64,000 bases of DNA, from positions 242,149 through 306,148 of the forward strand of contig NZ_JADEYP010000001.1 in NCBI RefSeq assembly GCF_020295405.1, given 5' to 3'. Below the pieces are notes generated by a model. That model saw nothing but the letters and a program-made list of their open reading frames with translations, had not been told where the DNA came from and ran no database searches. The stretch is from Sphingobacterium bovistauri (GTDB taxonomy: Bacteria > Bacteroidota > Bacteroidia > Sphingobacteriales > Sphingobacteriaceae). Of the stretch, positions 26,851 to 36,556 are shown piece by piece (the first letter of the stretch is position 1; each line of letters starts with the position of its first letter). Made by a program: the position numbers and the translations under genes.

Positions 26851-27183
26851 TTACTCTTCAGTAGAATTTTTCTTGTCAACTTTGTTTGCGACCAACATTG
26901 ACGCTCCTAAACAAAGCAAGATTATTGATAAATAAATTGCACTAGAATTCATTAATCCAAGATTACTTAATATTTCAGCAATAATAATTCCTATTGCTAG
27001 TCCTAAAACAACAATTGCTCTTCGAACCCAAATATTTTTAACCTCCTCACTGTTATCAAAACTTTTTGATGGATTTGCCATTTTATATTTATAGAAAAAA
27101 TAAATTGACATTAATAAAGCTACAAAAACTAGTATTAAAATTAATACCCCGACAATAAAATACAACTCTGTAAAACCTATCAT
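26851..27183 (-). CDS. Hypothetical membrane protein ahead of the sigma gene
   Basis: The 110-residue product has three predicted helices (LYFIVGVLILILVFVALLMSIYFFY, IWVRRAIVVLGLAIGIIIAEIL, SSAIYLSIILLCLGASMLVA) and a charged tail (NKVDKKNSTEE). It begins with an unusually good Shine-Dalgarno for this phylum (AGGAG eight to nine bases before the ATG). Five bases separate it from the sigma gene. No family is recognised. Confidence 0.6.
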   Translation of the reverse strand: MIGFTELYFIVGVLILILVFVALLMSIYFFYKYKMANPSKSFDNSEEVKNIWVRRAIVVLGLAIGIIIAEILSNLGLMNSSAIYLSIILLCLGASMLVANKVDKKNSTEE

Positions 27184-27295
27184 AATTTTCTCCTTTTATT
27201 ACATTAGTTGCAATCCAAATAGAAAAGGTTACAATAAAAATAAAAAAGCACCTTACTTTTACATAAGACGCTTTATATCAATATTATAATTTCAC

Positions 27296-27760
27296 TTATT
27301 TTATGTGTTTCAAAACTTCTGCTGGAACCAAAGTATCCACAGATCCACCATTCGATAATATATCACGAACTATCGTAGAGGAAATATGAGCTAATCCTGT
27401 TCGAGCCAATAAAAAATAGGTTTCAATCTCAGGAGCCAAAATCAAATTATTTTGCGCTATTGCATCTTCAAATACTAGGTCATTTGAATTACGCAAACCT
27501 CTCAAAATAAATTGTGCTTTTACACTCTTGCAATAGTTTATAGTTAACCCAGTAAAAGTATCAACAATAACTTTGGATTCGTCTTTATATAATTCGGTAA
27601 TAGCTAACTTGCGAGTTTCAAACTCCATCAATCCTTTTTTTGCAGAATTGACTCCTATAGCGATATAGATCTTATCAAAAAGCTTGAGTCCTCTATCCAC
27701 CAAATCTTTATGTGCTTGGGTAAATGGATCAAATGAACCTGGAAATACAGCTACTTTCAT
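27296..27760 (-). CDS. coaD: Phosphopantetheine adenylyltransferase
   Basis: CoaD transfers AMP from ATP to 4'-phosphopantetheine, the penultimate step of coenzyme A synthesis. At 154 residues it has the nucleotidyltransferase start KVAVFPGSFDPFTQAHKDLVDRG (the His of the T/HxGH-type motif is in AHK), GLTINYCK, the substrate loop LRGLRNSNDLVFEDAIAQNN, and the late ISSTIVRDI corresponding to the ATP-binding ISSS/TxVR motif. It begins two bases after rsmD in an operon DUF3822-rsmD-coaD common in this phylum. Confidence 0.96.
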   Translation of the reverse strand: MKVAVFPGSFDPFTQAHKDLVDRGLKLFDKIYIAIGVNSAKKGLMEFETRKLAITELYKDESKVIVDTFTGLTINYCKSVKAQFILRGLRNSNDLVFEDAIAQNNLILAPEIETYFLLARTGLAHISSTIVRDILSNGGSVDTLVPAEVLKHIK

Positions 27761-27762
27761 AT

Positions 27763-28296
27763 CTACTTATTTTGATAAAAACTGAAAGAAGAATATCCAT
27801 ACTTTCTAGTTTCCACAAATAAATCGTGATCAACTAATTTGCGTGTAGAGGGATGTTCTATTACTAATATACCACCTTCTTTTAACAATCCATTATCCAA
27901 AATCATTTGAGGTAAGTGCGGCAGCTGTGCGACATCATATGGTGGATCAGCAAATATGAAATCGTAACTTTTCTTACAGGAAGAAACAAACTTGAATACA
28001 TCAGCTTTGCGCGTTGCAATATTCAAATCATACTGTTTGGCAATATCCTTTACGTAAAACAAACATTTGGCATGGATATCAATCGCATCAACCTCTTGTA
28101 CGCCACGAGATGCTAGCTCAAATGAAATATTTCCTGTACCACAAAATAAATCCAAACAACTGCAATCTTCCCAATCTATTTGATGTTGCAAAATATTGAA
28201 TAAAGCCTCCTTTGCGATGTCCGTTGTAGGACGTACAGGCAAATTTGAAGGCGGATTCAATCGTATACCACCAATCTTCCCTCCTATTACTCGCAT
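27763..28296 (-). CDS. rsmD: 16S rRNA (guanine966-N2)-methyltransferase
   Basis: The 177-residue protein starts MRVIGGKIGGIRLNPPSNLPVRPTTDIAKEALFNIL, the RsmD N terminus. The SAM-binding motif I is CLDLFCGTGNISFELASRG, and the catalytic motif is FADPPYD (D/N-PPY of N-methyltransferases). Its start overlaps the end of the DUF3822 gene by ten bases and it is followed directly by coaD; the rsmD-coaD pair is conserved across many bacteria. Confidence 0.95.
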   Translation of the reverse strand: MRVIGGKIGGIRLNPPSNLPVRPTTDIAKEALFNILQHQIDWEDCSCLDLFCGTGNISFELASRGVQEVDAIDIHAKCLFYVKDIAKQYDLNIATRKADVFKFVSSCKKSYDFIFADPPYDVAQLPHLPQMILDNGLLKEGGILVIEHPSTRKLVDHDLFVETRKYGYSSFSFYQNK

Positions 28297-29081
28297 ATAG
28301 ACAAATCTGCCAAAGTATTCAATGATTTAATAGATAAGGATACATCCTTATTTTTCACGATCCAGTCGAAAGTGGATTTCATTTCTACCAGTTGCTTTGT
28401 GTAGATATCAATACGTTTACCCCATTCAGAATCAATCGATGCTCCACTCAATAACACCTTTTGAATTTTACCACTAATAGAAAAATTCTTCATAATTGAT
28501 AAAACATAAAAGGCTAAATCATCTGGATTATGAATTTCATATGTATTGAATAAACGGATTTCACCATTTACAAATAAAAACAAGTCTGCTTGAGTACCGT
28601 ATATATGTACACACAATAACTCCAAATCACAATTTATATTATTGAATGCTTGACTTAATAAAGCAGAGAAACTTGGTAGAATTGTAGCTTGTGGAAAAGC
28701 ATTCTTCCATCTGCTTTGTAATGTTGAATCAATTTGATACAAGGCTGTCACACCCTGACTTTCTATTTGTTTGTATTGAATTTTATCTATTTTAGTCTCA
28801 ACAAAATAATCCTTATAAAGCGCTAAATCTGTAGGATCAAACACTTCCGACGGAACCCAAACAAGACTTTGATGTGGGAGACTTATATATACATTTTCAA
28901 ATGGAAAACTTAAAATCTTCGTTGCCTCCAATGATGGTTTTTCATTGTCGTATGCAATATATACCAAGACATCATTATCCAAACCTACGACTATTAAATG
29001 ATCACGATATAAATCACTTTGGATATACAAAGTGTATGAAGGAATATAGTGTAAATGAAAATCTGCAGAAATGTAATTCAT
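28287..29081 (-). CDS. DUF3822-family protein
   Basis: With the ATG at 29081 the product is 264 residues. A TTG start at 29126 would fall in the promoter box TAATTTTG on the minus strand, so the shorter form is preferred. The protein has a two-lobed actin/ASKHA-like arrangement of strands (YTLYIQSDLYRDHLIVVGLDNDVLVYIAYD, then LELLCVHIYGTQADLFLFVNGEIRLFNTYEIHNPDDLAFYVLSIMKNF). It matches the DUF3822 family, which is found beside rsmD-coaD in Bacteroidota; function is unknown. Confidence 0.8.
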   Translation of the reverse strand: MNYISADFHLHYIPSYTLYIQSDLYRDHLIVVGLDNDVLVYIAYDNEKPSLEATKILSFPFENVYISLPHQSLVWVPSEVFDPTDLALYKDYFVETKIDKIQYKQIESQGVTALYQIDSTLQSRWKNAFPQATILPSFSALLSQAFNNINCDLELLCVHIYGTQADLFLFVNGEIRLFNTYEIHNPDDLAFYVLSIMKNFSISGKIQKVLLSGASIDSEWGKRIDIYTKQLVEMKSTFDWIVKNKDVSLSIKSLNTLADLSICE

Positions 29082-29141
29082 GAAAAAGTATATTGTATTG
29101 ATCCCGACATTATGCCCATCTAACAAAATTAGCTTTTAGAA

Positions 29142-29172
29142 TTGAATTGACAAACCTTTTTGAATAACTTTG
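29142..29172 (+). promoter_or_regulatory. Strong Bacteroidota-type promoter of the RecD-like helicase gene
   Basis: TTG (29142-29144), a 20-base spacer and TAACTTTG (29165-29172) match the -33/-7 consensus. The predicted start site falls next to the GTG start at 29176, giving a leaderless or nearly leaderless mRNA. Confidence 0.65.
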
Positions 29173-29175
29173 AAT

Positions 29176-30594
29176 GTGCATATAAAAAATTTACTTTCAC
29201 AACAATTTTTATGGTCTCCAACAGCTCAACAAGAGCAAGTTTTTGATTTGCTAGGGGATTTTCTTCAGACATTTACAAAAGAGAGTTGTTTCATATTGAA
29301 AGGATATGCTGGTACTGGTAAGACAACTATTATTTCAGCACTTGTTCAGTCACTGCCTAGGCTACAAAAGAAATCTGTACTATTAGCACCCACAGGTCGC
29401 GCTGCCAAAGTAATGAGCGCTTATTCAGGTAAACGAGCACTAACCATACACAAAAAGATCTACCGTAAAAAAAGTGTAGCATCACTTCAAATGGATTTCG
29501 ATATTGCCGAGAATCTTCATGAAAACACATTATTCATCGTTGATGAGGCTTCAATGATTACAACAGAAGGGTTTTCAATTTTCTCAAATGGGCTTCTTTC
29601 GGATTTAATACAATATGTACAGTCTGGCAAAAATTGCACATTGATGTTAGTAGGTGATACTGCTCAACTTCCACCTGTTGGCTTAGATTATAGCCCTGCA
29701 TTAGATATCGAATATATCAATGCGCAATACAATCTAGACATCTTTACCTATGAATTAACAGATGTTGTTCGTCAAGACAAAGGATCAGGAATATTACACA
29801 ATGCTACCAAAATCCGTAATGAAATAAAATTAGACGAAGAATCTCCAGCCTACACCTTTCCGCAATTTATTACACAGGGGTTCAAAGATATTTTTAGAAT
29901 GAACGGTGACCGACTCATCGAAGGCTTGCATTATGCGTACGACAAGTACGATATAGAAAATTGCATGGTAATATGCCGTTCCAATAAATCCGCTAATTTG
30001 TATAATAAACATATTCGCAATCAAATTCTTTTTAGAGATGAAGAAATCACTGGTGGTGATATAGTGATGATTGTCAAAAATAATTATTACTGGTTGCAGC
30101 AACATGATGAAAAGCATACAGGCTTTATTGCCAATGGTGATATGGCTGTAATTAAAAAAGTAAGTAATGTACACGAAATGCATGGTTTTCGCTTTGCGGA
30201 TCTGTATTTAGAATTTATGGACAATAATGAAGGTGACGCTATTCGATGCCGTGTACTTCTAGACAGTTTATATGTTGATGCAGCGCAAGTGCCATATGAA
30301 GATCAACAAAATCTTTACGAATCTATTGCTAAAGATTACGAAGATATATCGACAAAAAAAGATCGTATGGAAGCTATAAAAAAAGACCCATACTACAATG
30401 CATTGCAGATCAAATTTGCTTATGCAATCACCTGTCACAAAGCACAAGGTGGACAATGGCCATTGGTTTTTGTAGATCAAGGATATATGACTGACGAAAT
30501 GCTCAATACCGAATTTTTACGATGGTTATACACAGGTATAACACGTGCAACAAAAGAATTATTTTTAGTAAACTTTAATGAGAAATTTTATTAA
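29176..30594 (+). CDS. RecD-like ATP-dependent DNA helicase (AAA, UvrD_C_2)
   Basis: The 472-residue superfamily 1 helicase has Walker A LKGYAGTGKTTI (about residue 43), motif Ia LLAPTGRAAKVM, Walker B LFIVDEASMI, motif III LMLVGDTAQLPPVG and the C-terminal FAYAITCHKAQGGQWPLVFVD followed by LRWLYTGITRATKELFLVNF. It is a single-subunit RecD2-like exonuclease V homologue without RecB or RecC nearby. I start at GTG 29176 because the only alternative, TTG 29170, is part of the -7 promoter box. The stop codon lies inside the terminator of the convergent beta-galactosidase gene. Confidence 0.9.
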   Translation: MHIKNLLSQQFLWSPTAQQEQVFDLLGDFLQTFTKESCFILKGYAGTGKTTIISALVQSLPRLQKKSVLLAPTGRAAKVMSAYSGKRALTIHKKIYRKKSVASLQMDFDIAENLHENTLFIVDEASMITTEGFSIFSNGLLSDLIQYVQSGKNCTLMLVGDTAQLPPVGLDYSPALDIEYINAQYNLDIFTYELTDVVRQDKGSGILHNATKIRNEIKLDEESPAYTFPQFITQGFKDIFRMNGDRLIEGLHYAYDKYDIENCMVICRSNKSANLYNKHIRNQILFRDEEITGGDIVMIVKNNYYWLQQHDEKHTGFIANGDMAVIKKVSNVHEMHGFRFADLYLEFMDNNEGDAIRCRVLLDSLYVDAAQVPYEDQQNLYESIAKDYEDISTKKDRMEAIKKDPYYNALQIKFAYAITCHKAQGGQWPLVFVDQGYMTDEMLNTEFLRWLYTGITRATKELFLVNFNEKFY

Positions 30595-30628
30595 AAAAAG
30601 CCACACCTCAAATGAGATGTGGCTCAAA
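30592..30628 (-). terminator. Terminator of the beta-galactosidase gene
   Basis: Minus-strand stem GAGCCACATCTCA / TGAGGTGTGGCTT with an ATT loop, followed by a run of T that covers the stop codon of the convergent helicase gene. Confidence 0.85.
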
Positions 30629-30648
30629 TTATATTGGAAAAAACTTAT

Positions 30649-33600
30649 CTATTTAATATAACTTAAAGTAAAACTATAATGATATTCTTTTCCGAAGTAT
30701 CTGTACTTATCTAATGGCGGTGATTGCCACGAATCTAACCCCGCTACCCCACGTTGAAATAAATCAACATTTAAAATAACATTTTTGGCTGGCTTCACAT
30801 CCACAAAATGCTGTTGCTTTTTCGTAACACCTGCATCCAAATCTTCTATTCGGTAATTTGTAGCACTTACAGACAATGGTTGTGCGCCCTCGATACGTAT
30901 TCCCATACCATTATCATCTGTCAATGTCAACCAACGTACATCTGTTTTATTTCCAGTTTCTTGTGGACGATAATATGGATGTGCCTGATCTTTGACATTT
31001 CCTTTCCAAATTCCCATAAACGCATCAAACTTTCGATCAACATAATTTTCCCAAGGCCCTCTTCCGTACCAAGTGAAATTTTGAAATCTATTTTGCAGTT
31101 CAAGATTTATTCCAAATCGAGGTAATTCAGGCAAGTCATCGCCTACAGCAATATAAGTTACGTCCACCTTCAAACTACCATCTTTGTTAATCGTATAATA
31201 CAATTTGACTTTTGATTCAACACCAACAGTTTTAACTGTATATTTCACTGTAAAAATACCATTGTGCTCATCGACACCATCAAAATGATACTTCTGTACA
31301 TAGGAAGCAGCCTCCCATACACGCAATGACTTATTTGCCTTTTCTCCAAAATCATTGTCCGTAGGAGCACGCCAAAAATTAGGGGTCGGGAATTTCGTAA
31401 TATAATCTTTATCTACACCTTTTACCGATCTAAAACCATCATTTTTGCCAAATTCAAAGGTTATTTCATTTGCTACAAAAGTCAATTTCTTATCCTCTTC
31501 ATATTTCTTTACGGACTCCCCATCAATCATTGTATTCACAAAATAGTTGTTTCCTTCTAATTGAAATTCTTCCTTTGCCACCTCAAAACCAGCATCAATT
31601 ATCGATGTAGCTCGTTTTGTGAAAGCGAATACTTGCAGAAAATATTCAACACCTACCTCTTGCGTAATTTTTGGTAAATTCAATTGTACTTCTTGACGAG
31701 AATCTGCAGAAATCGTCACTTCAAAATTTCCTTCCGCTATTTGTTCTCCATTCTTTAATAAGATCCACTTGAATGTATAATCCTTTGGTGTTATTGGAAT
31801 AAACTTAAAATCATTAATTACAGTAATCTTACCAGTTTTCGCATCTTTAGACTCGAATAAAATATTCTGATATACTTTCTTCACGATATGCGTATGTGGC
31901 AGATATTGTTGATCTGGTGAAATGATTCCATCCATACAAAAATTACCATCATTTAGCTTGTTATAACCATTCAAATCACCACCATATGCCCAGTATTCAC
32001 GTCCCTGCTCGTCTTTGCTTTTAAAACCATGGTTGTGCCATTCCCATATAAAACCACCCTGCATATTTTTGCTACTACGTATCAAATCCCAATAATCTTG
32101 AAAATTGCCCATACTATTGCCCATAGCGTGCGCATATTCACACATAATATAAGGTCTACCAACATCTTTTTTTGAAACCTCAACCATTTGCTCCCAACTT
32201 GGATACATTGGACATACAATATCTGTATTATTTGACCAATAGGCTTGTTCGTATTGAACAGGTCTACTTCTATCTCTTTTTTTGGTCCAATCATACATCG
32301 TGTAATACGCTTTACCATTACTTGCTTCATTGCCTAACGACCAAATAATTACAGAAGGATGATTTTTATCTCTTTCGACCATTCGAATCATACGATCCAA
32401 ATGCGCATCTTGCCATTCATCCAAATAGGCAATATTACTTTCGCCCTGTCCCAAACCATGTGATTCCAAATTAGCCTCATCCACCAAATAAAGACCATGT
32501 TCATCACACAATCTATACCATATTGGATTTTGTGGATAATGCGACATTCGTACTGCATTAATATTCAGCTCTTTCATCAATTTAATATTACGAAGCATAT
32601 ATACAGAATCGACTACATTACCAGTTTCTTTATTGAATTCATGAAGATTAACACCCTTTACCAATATCTTTTTGCCATTTACAAAAAGTTGCCCATCTTT
32701 TATTTCAACCTTTCTAAAGCCTATACGATGTGATGTTGTTTCAATAATATTATTCTTCCCATCTCGCAATGTGATGAGCATATTGTATAAATTAGGTGTT
32801 TCGGCAGTCCATTGTAGAGGATTTTTAACGACACCGCCCAAACCTACTTTCTCTACGCCACTCGCTACTGCCTTTACCTTTTTACGCTGTGTAAAAATTT
32901 TCTTACCTGCTTTATCAAGTAAGGATACTTCTAGCGACTGTAGCACTGCATTTTTGCTATAATTACGAATATCCACATCCACGTTAAATATTCCGTTCTT
33001 GTACTTAGCATCTAGGTCTGCTACAGAGAAAAAGTCTTGAATACGAGTCTGATCCGTACTGTATAAATATACACCGCGATTAATACCTCCTAATCGCCAC
33101 ATATCCTGATCTTCCATGTAATATCCATCGCTAAATTTATGAACTTCGCAAGCCAATAAATTAGTTCCTGAACGTACATAATCTGTGATATCGAATTCTG
33201 CAGGACTTTTAGAATTTTCAGTATATCCAACTTTTCTACCATTCACCCATACATACATGGAATTAGTCCCTGCTTCAAAATGTAAATACACCCGACGACC
33301 ATCCCAATTTTTTGGAATATCAAACTTATGTCTATATGCCCCGGTAGGAGAATCATTTCTATCTATAAATGGTGGATTGATAGGAATACCATACCCTATA
33401 TTTACGTACATAGGTATACCATAACCATTAAATTCCCAATTTCCTGGAACAGGCATAAGAGTCCAACCTGACTGACCTGAAGTTTGATTTGGTGTACCTT
33501 TTGCCCAAAGTGGCTTTACATTATCCATATAATTCTCTTCCAAATAGAATTCTTTAGGCACATCAGCTATCTTATCAGACCAATAGAATTGCCAGTTACC

Positions 33601-33795
33601 ATTCAAAGATTTATAAAATGGAGAACTAGAAAAATGATTTTTTAAAGCTTGGACTTCAGAAGCATAAGGAATAGAAGTCACGCGCGTGTTTTCTTTATTA
33701 ATAGAAAATACCTTTGGATTTTCCCAATCTGGTATACTTTGCGCAAAAATAAAGGTGGCATAAAATAATGCCATACCTAAAAATAGTAATCTCAT
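30649..33795 (-). CDS. Secreted beta-galactosidase, glycoside hydrolase family 2
   Basis: The 1048-residue precursor has signal peptide MRLLFLGMALFYATFIFAQS, so it acts in the periplasm or outside, unlike cytoplasmic LacZ. The LacZ-type five-domain order is present: sugar-binding jelly roll (FHFEAGTNSMYVWVNGRKVGY), Ig-like domain, TIM barrel with acid/base Glu490 in WSLGNEASNG and nucleophile Glu553 in MCEYAHAMGNSMG, second Ig-like domain, and the C-terminal beta-sandwich (FWRAPTDNDFGEKAN ... NFTWYGRGPWENYVDRK). It is monocistronic. The natural substrate could be a plant or host galactoside. Confidence 0.94.
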   Translation of the reverse strand: MRLLFLGMALFYATFIFAQSIPDWENPKVFSINKENTRVTSIPYASEVQALKNHFSSSPFYKSLNGNWQFYWSDKIADVPKEFYLEENYMDNVKPLWAKGTPNQTSGQSGWTLMPVPGNWEFNGYGIPMYVNIGYGIPINPPFIDRNDSPTGAYRHKFDIPKNWDGRRVYLHFEAGTNSMYVWVNGRKVGYTENSKSPAEFDITDYVRSGTNLLACEVHKFSDGYYMEDQDMWRLGGINRGVYLYSTDQTRIQDFFSVADLDAKYKNGIFNVDVDIRNYSKNAVLQSLEVSLLDKAGKKIFTQRKKVKAVASGVEKVGLGGVVKNPLQWTAETPNLYNMLITLRDGKNNIIETTSHRIGFRKVEIKDGQLFVNGKKILVKGVNLHEFNKETGNVVDSVYMLRNIKLMKELNINAVRMSHYPQNPIWYRLCDEHGLYLVDEANLESHGLGQGESNIAYLDEWQDAHLDRMIRMVERDKNHPSVIIWSLGNEASNGKAYYTMYDWTKKRDRSRPVQYEQAYWSNNTDIVCPMYPSWEQMVEVSKKDVGRPYIMCEYAHAMGNSMGNFQDYWDLIRSSKNMQGGFIWEWHNHGFKSKDEQGREYWAYGGDLNGYNKLNDGNFCMDGIISPDQQYLPHTHIVKKVYQNILFESKDAKTGKITVINDFKFIPITPKDYTFKWILLKNGEQIAEGNFEVTISADSRQEVQLNLPKITQEVGVEYFLQVFAFTKRATSIIDAGFEVAKEEFQLEGNNYFVNTMIDGESVKKYEEDKKLTFVANEITFEFGKNDGFRSVKGVDKDYITKFPTPNFWRAPTDNDFGEKANKSLRVWEAASYVQKYHFDGVDEHNGIFTVKYTVKTVGVESKVKLYYTINKDGSLKVDVTYIAVGDDLPELPRFGINLELQNRFQNFTWYGRGPWENYVDRKFDAFMGIWKGNVKDQAHPYYRPQETGNKTDVRWLTLTDDNGMGIRIEGAQPLSVSATNYRIEDLDAGVTKKQQHFVDVKPAKNVILNVDLFQRGVAGLDSWQSPPLDKYRYFGKEYHYSFTLSYIK

Positions 33796-34060
33796 GAATA
33801 AGTTTAGTTGATTGTATTGTAAAAATACAATAAATTACCTTTAAGTATAATTTTATTAAAAAAAAGAAAATAAATAGCTAAAAAAATTGTGTTTCGAAAC
33901 AACAATAAGTAAAATCATATCTAAACAAGAACAATCGATCTAACAAAAAACTGCGTATAAACATACGGTAACTCTATCTAAAATTTTACATGTAAAACCT
34001 GTTTCTCATAAATAGATAAGCTATTTTAGCAGTAGATTTTATATATACATAATAACCTTT

Positions 34061-36550
34061 ATGAAATACATTTTAACAGGTTTATTCGCCTTATCTTTTT
34101 GCTTTACACAAGCACAAGAGAAAAAGAGTGAAGTAAAACCTAACTATCAATTAGCGGCCAAATTTAGCCCATCCAAATTGAGAACAATGATCTTCTCGAC
34201 AGAAGTCAAACCAAACTACATCAATTATTCAGATAAATTTTGGTATGAATACATAACTTCATCTGGTAAAAATTGGTATATAGTTGATCCTACAACACGC
34301 AAAAAAAATCATTTATTTGATAATGCAGAAATGGCAGCACAAGTAACATCCATTGTGAAAAACCCATTTGACGCACAGCATTTACCAATACAAAACCTAA
34401 GGTTTTTGGATAATAGCGATAAAATCATTCGCTTTGAGGTTCAAAGCACCAAAGATACTACCAAAAGTAAGGATGAAATTAAAAAGCTAACCAACAAAAG
34501 AGATTCATTAAAAAAGAAATTATTTCATTTTGAATATGACATTGTCGCTAAACAACTTCAAGAAATCAGCGATACTACAAAAGAAAGCTCTAAGCCAAAT
34601 TGGGCGATTTTTAACCCTGATACAACTAAGGTTTATTTTGCGAAAAATTATAACATCTATTGGATGGATTATAATAATTATAAAAAAGCTTTAAAAGATG
34701 AAAAAGATTCAACGATAATTGAACATCAAATTACAAAGGATGGAGTACAATTTTACGCTTGGGGTGGCGACCAATACAGTACTACAACTGGTGATTCTAA
34801 AGCTGAGATAGAAGCCAAAAAGAAAAGAAACCCTATCCGTATTAATTGGTCTCCCGATGGTAAATATTTTTCTATTACTAGAAAAAATAACCGCCATTTA
34901 TCTGCTTTATGGGTAATTCATAATGTAGGTAAAACCCGTCCTGAATTAGAAACATATAAATACTTAATGCCAGGAGAAGTTGATTCAACAGAAACTGAGT
35001 TACATATTTTTGATACGGCTAATCATCAACCGAGAAAAGTAAATATAGAGGCATTCAAAAATCAAACGTTATCATTATGGAACAAAGACCAGTCAAAAGA
35101 TAATTTCAAAGGCAAACATTACATTAATTACTGGCTAGGCAATAATCAAGAATTCTATATTGCTCGTTCATCTCGTGATTTAAAAAGAATTGATATTTTG
35201 GCGGTCAATGTTGATGGTTCTATTCGTGTATTAGTAGAAGAAAGAATGAATGTTTACCAAGATGTCCAAAAACCAAAATTAATAGCTGCTGGCAAACAAT
35301 TTATCCATTGGTCACAACGCGATGGATGGGGACATTATTATTTGTACGACATCAATGGAAAGCTAATTCATCAAATCACAAAAGGTGAATTCCATTGTAA
35401 TGATTTATCAGCCTACCAAGAGTCAACAGGTACGTTATTTTTCCAAGCAAATGGAAAAGAAAAAGATGTAGATCCTTATTATAACTTCCTTTATTCTGTT
35501 AATAAAAATGGTGGAGCTATTAAGCTGCTAACACCTGGAAATTATGATCATCAACTGGAAGGAAATGAAAATGCGAACTACTTTATTGCTAACTTTTCAA
35601 GAGTTAATACCACGCCACAATCAAATTTATATTCTTCCTCTGGTCAATTAATCATGAAATTAGAAGAAGCTGATTTAACTCAATTATTTGCTGCTGGATA
35701 TAAATTTCCTGAACCATTTAAGGTAAAAGCTGGCGACGGTATCACCGACATCTACGGTGTCATGTATAAGCCTTATGATTTCGACTCTACCAGAACATAT
35801 CCATTGATTGAATATGTATATCCAGGCCCACAAACTGAAGCTGTAAACAAAAGTTTCGGACGCAGTATGGATAGAATTGATCGTTTAGCTCAAATGGGCT
35901 TCATTGTTGTTTCTGTAGGCAATCGTGGAGGACATCCTTCACGTTCAAAATGGTATCATACATACGGGTATGGAAATCTACGTGATTATGGATTAGAAGA
36001 TAAAAAAGTAGCGGCTGAACAATTAGCAGACAGATATCCTTTCATTGACATCAATCGTGTTGGTATTACAGGTCATTCAGGTGGTGGTTTTATGTCTACA
36101 GCTGCAATGCTAGTGTACCCAGATTTCTTTAAAGTAGCTGTTTCAGGAGCAGGAAATCATGAAAACAACATTTATAATCGATGGTGGTCTGAACGTCATC
36201 ATGGTGTAGAAGAAGTTATCTCTAGCAAAGGTGATACTTCATTTAATTACAACATATCAAAAAACACAGAATTAGCTAAAAATCTGAAAGGAAAATTGTT
36301 AATTGCAACGGGAGATGTTGATAACAACGTTCACCCAGCAAATTCAATCAGAATGGTTGATGCACTAATAAAAGCTAATAAAAGATTTGATTTCTTATTA
36401 TTGCCAGGTCAAGCACATGCCTTTGGGAATATGAATGAATATTTTTTCTGGAAAATGGCAGATTATTTTAGTGAACATTTGTTAGGAGAATCTAAGAGCT
36501 ATGAGGTCGACATGATTGAGATTAACAAAGAAAGACCTTTGTCAAGATAA
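34061..36550 (+). CDS. S9-family prolyl oligopeptidase (DPP IV-like), secreted
   Basis: The 829-residue precursor has signal peptide MKYILTGLFALSFCFTQAQ. A beta-propeller domain (residues 30-580, e.g. PIRINWSPDGKYFSITRKNNRHL) precedes the alpha/beta-hydrolase domain. The nucleophile is Ser673 in GITGHSGGGFM, the acid is in LIATGDVDNNVHPANS and the His in LPGQAHAFG, a complete triad. The oxyanion Tyr lies in YPLIEYVYPGPQ. It probably trims N-terminal dipeptides from peptides in the periplasm. A HEAT-like gene follows after six bases. Confidence 0.92.
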   Translation: MKYILTGLFALSFCFTQAQEKKSEVKPNYQLAAKFSPSKLRTMIFSTEVKPNYINYSDKFWYEYITSSGKNWYIVDPTTRKKNHLFDNAEMAAQVTSIVKNPFDAQHLPIQNLRFLDNSDKIIRFEVQSTKDTTKSKDEIKKLTNKRDSLKKKLFHFEYDIVAKQLQEISDTTKESSKPNWAIFNPDTTKVYFAKNYNIYWMDYNNYKKALKDEKDSTIIEHQITKDGVQFYAWGGDQYSTTTGDSKAEIEAKKKRNPIRINWSPDGKYFSITRKNNRHLSALWVIHNVGKTRPELETYKYLMPGEVDSTETELHIFDTANHQPRKVNIEAFKNQTLSLWNKDQSKDNFKGKHYINYWLGNNQEFYIARSSRDLKRIDILAVNVDGSIRVLVEERMNVYQDVQKPKLIAAGKQFIHWSQRDGWGHYYLYDINGKLIHQITKGEFHCNDLSAYQESTGTLFFQANGKEKDVDPYYNFLYSVNKNGGAIKLLTPGNYDHQLEGNENANYFIANFSRVNTTPQSNLYSSSGQLIMKLEEADLTQLFAAGYKFPEPFKVKAGDGITDIYGVMYKPYDFDSTRTYPLIEYVYPGPQTEAVNKSFGRSMDRIDRLAQMGFIVVSVGNRGGHPSRSKWYHTYGYGNLRDYGLEDKKVAAEQLADRYPFIDINRVGITGHSGGGFMSTAAMLVYPDFFKVAVSGAGNHENNIYNRWWSERHHGVEEVISSKGDTSFNYNISKNTELAKNLKGKLLIATGDVDNNVHPANSIRMVDALIKANKRFDFLLLPGQAHAFGNMNEYFFWKMADYFSEHLLGESKSYEVDMIEINKERPLSR

Positions 36551-36556
36551 ATTAGG

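Noticed and set aside
26288..27183. The ECF sigma cluster as the regulator of the SusCD locus
   Set aside because: The SusC lacks the STN signalling domain, the genes are 7 kb apart, and no FecR-type anti-sigma domain is present.
29126..29172. Upstream TTG starts at 29126 (minus) and 29170 (plus)
   Set aside because: Each falls inside a TAnnTTTG promoter box, so translation from them is not expected; the downstream ATG (29081) and GTG (29176) were chosen.
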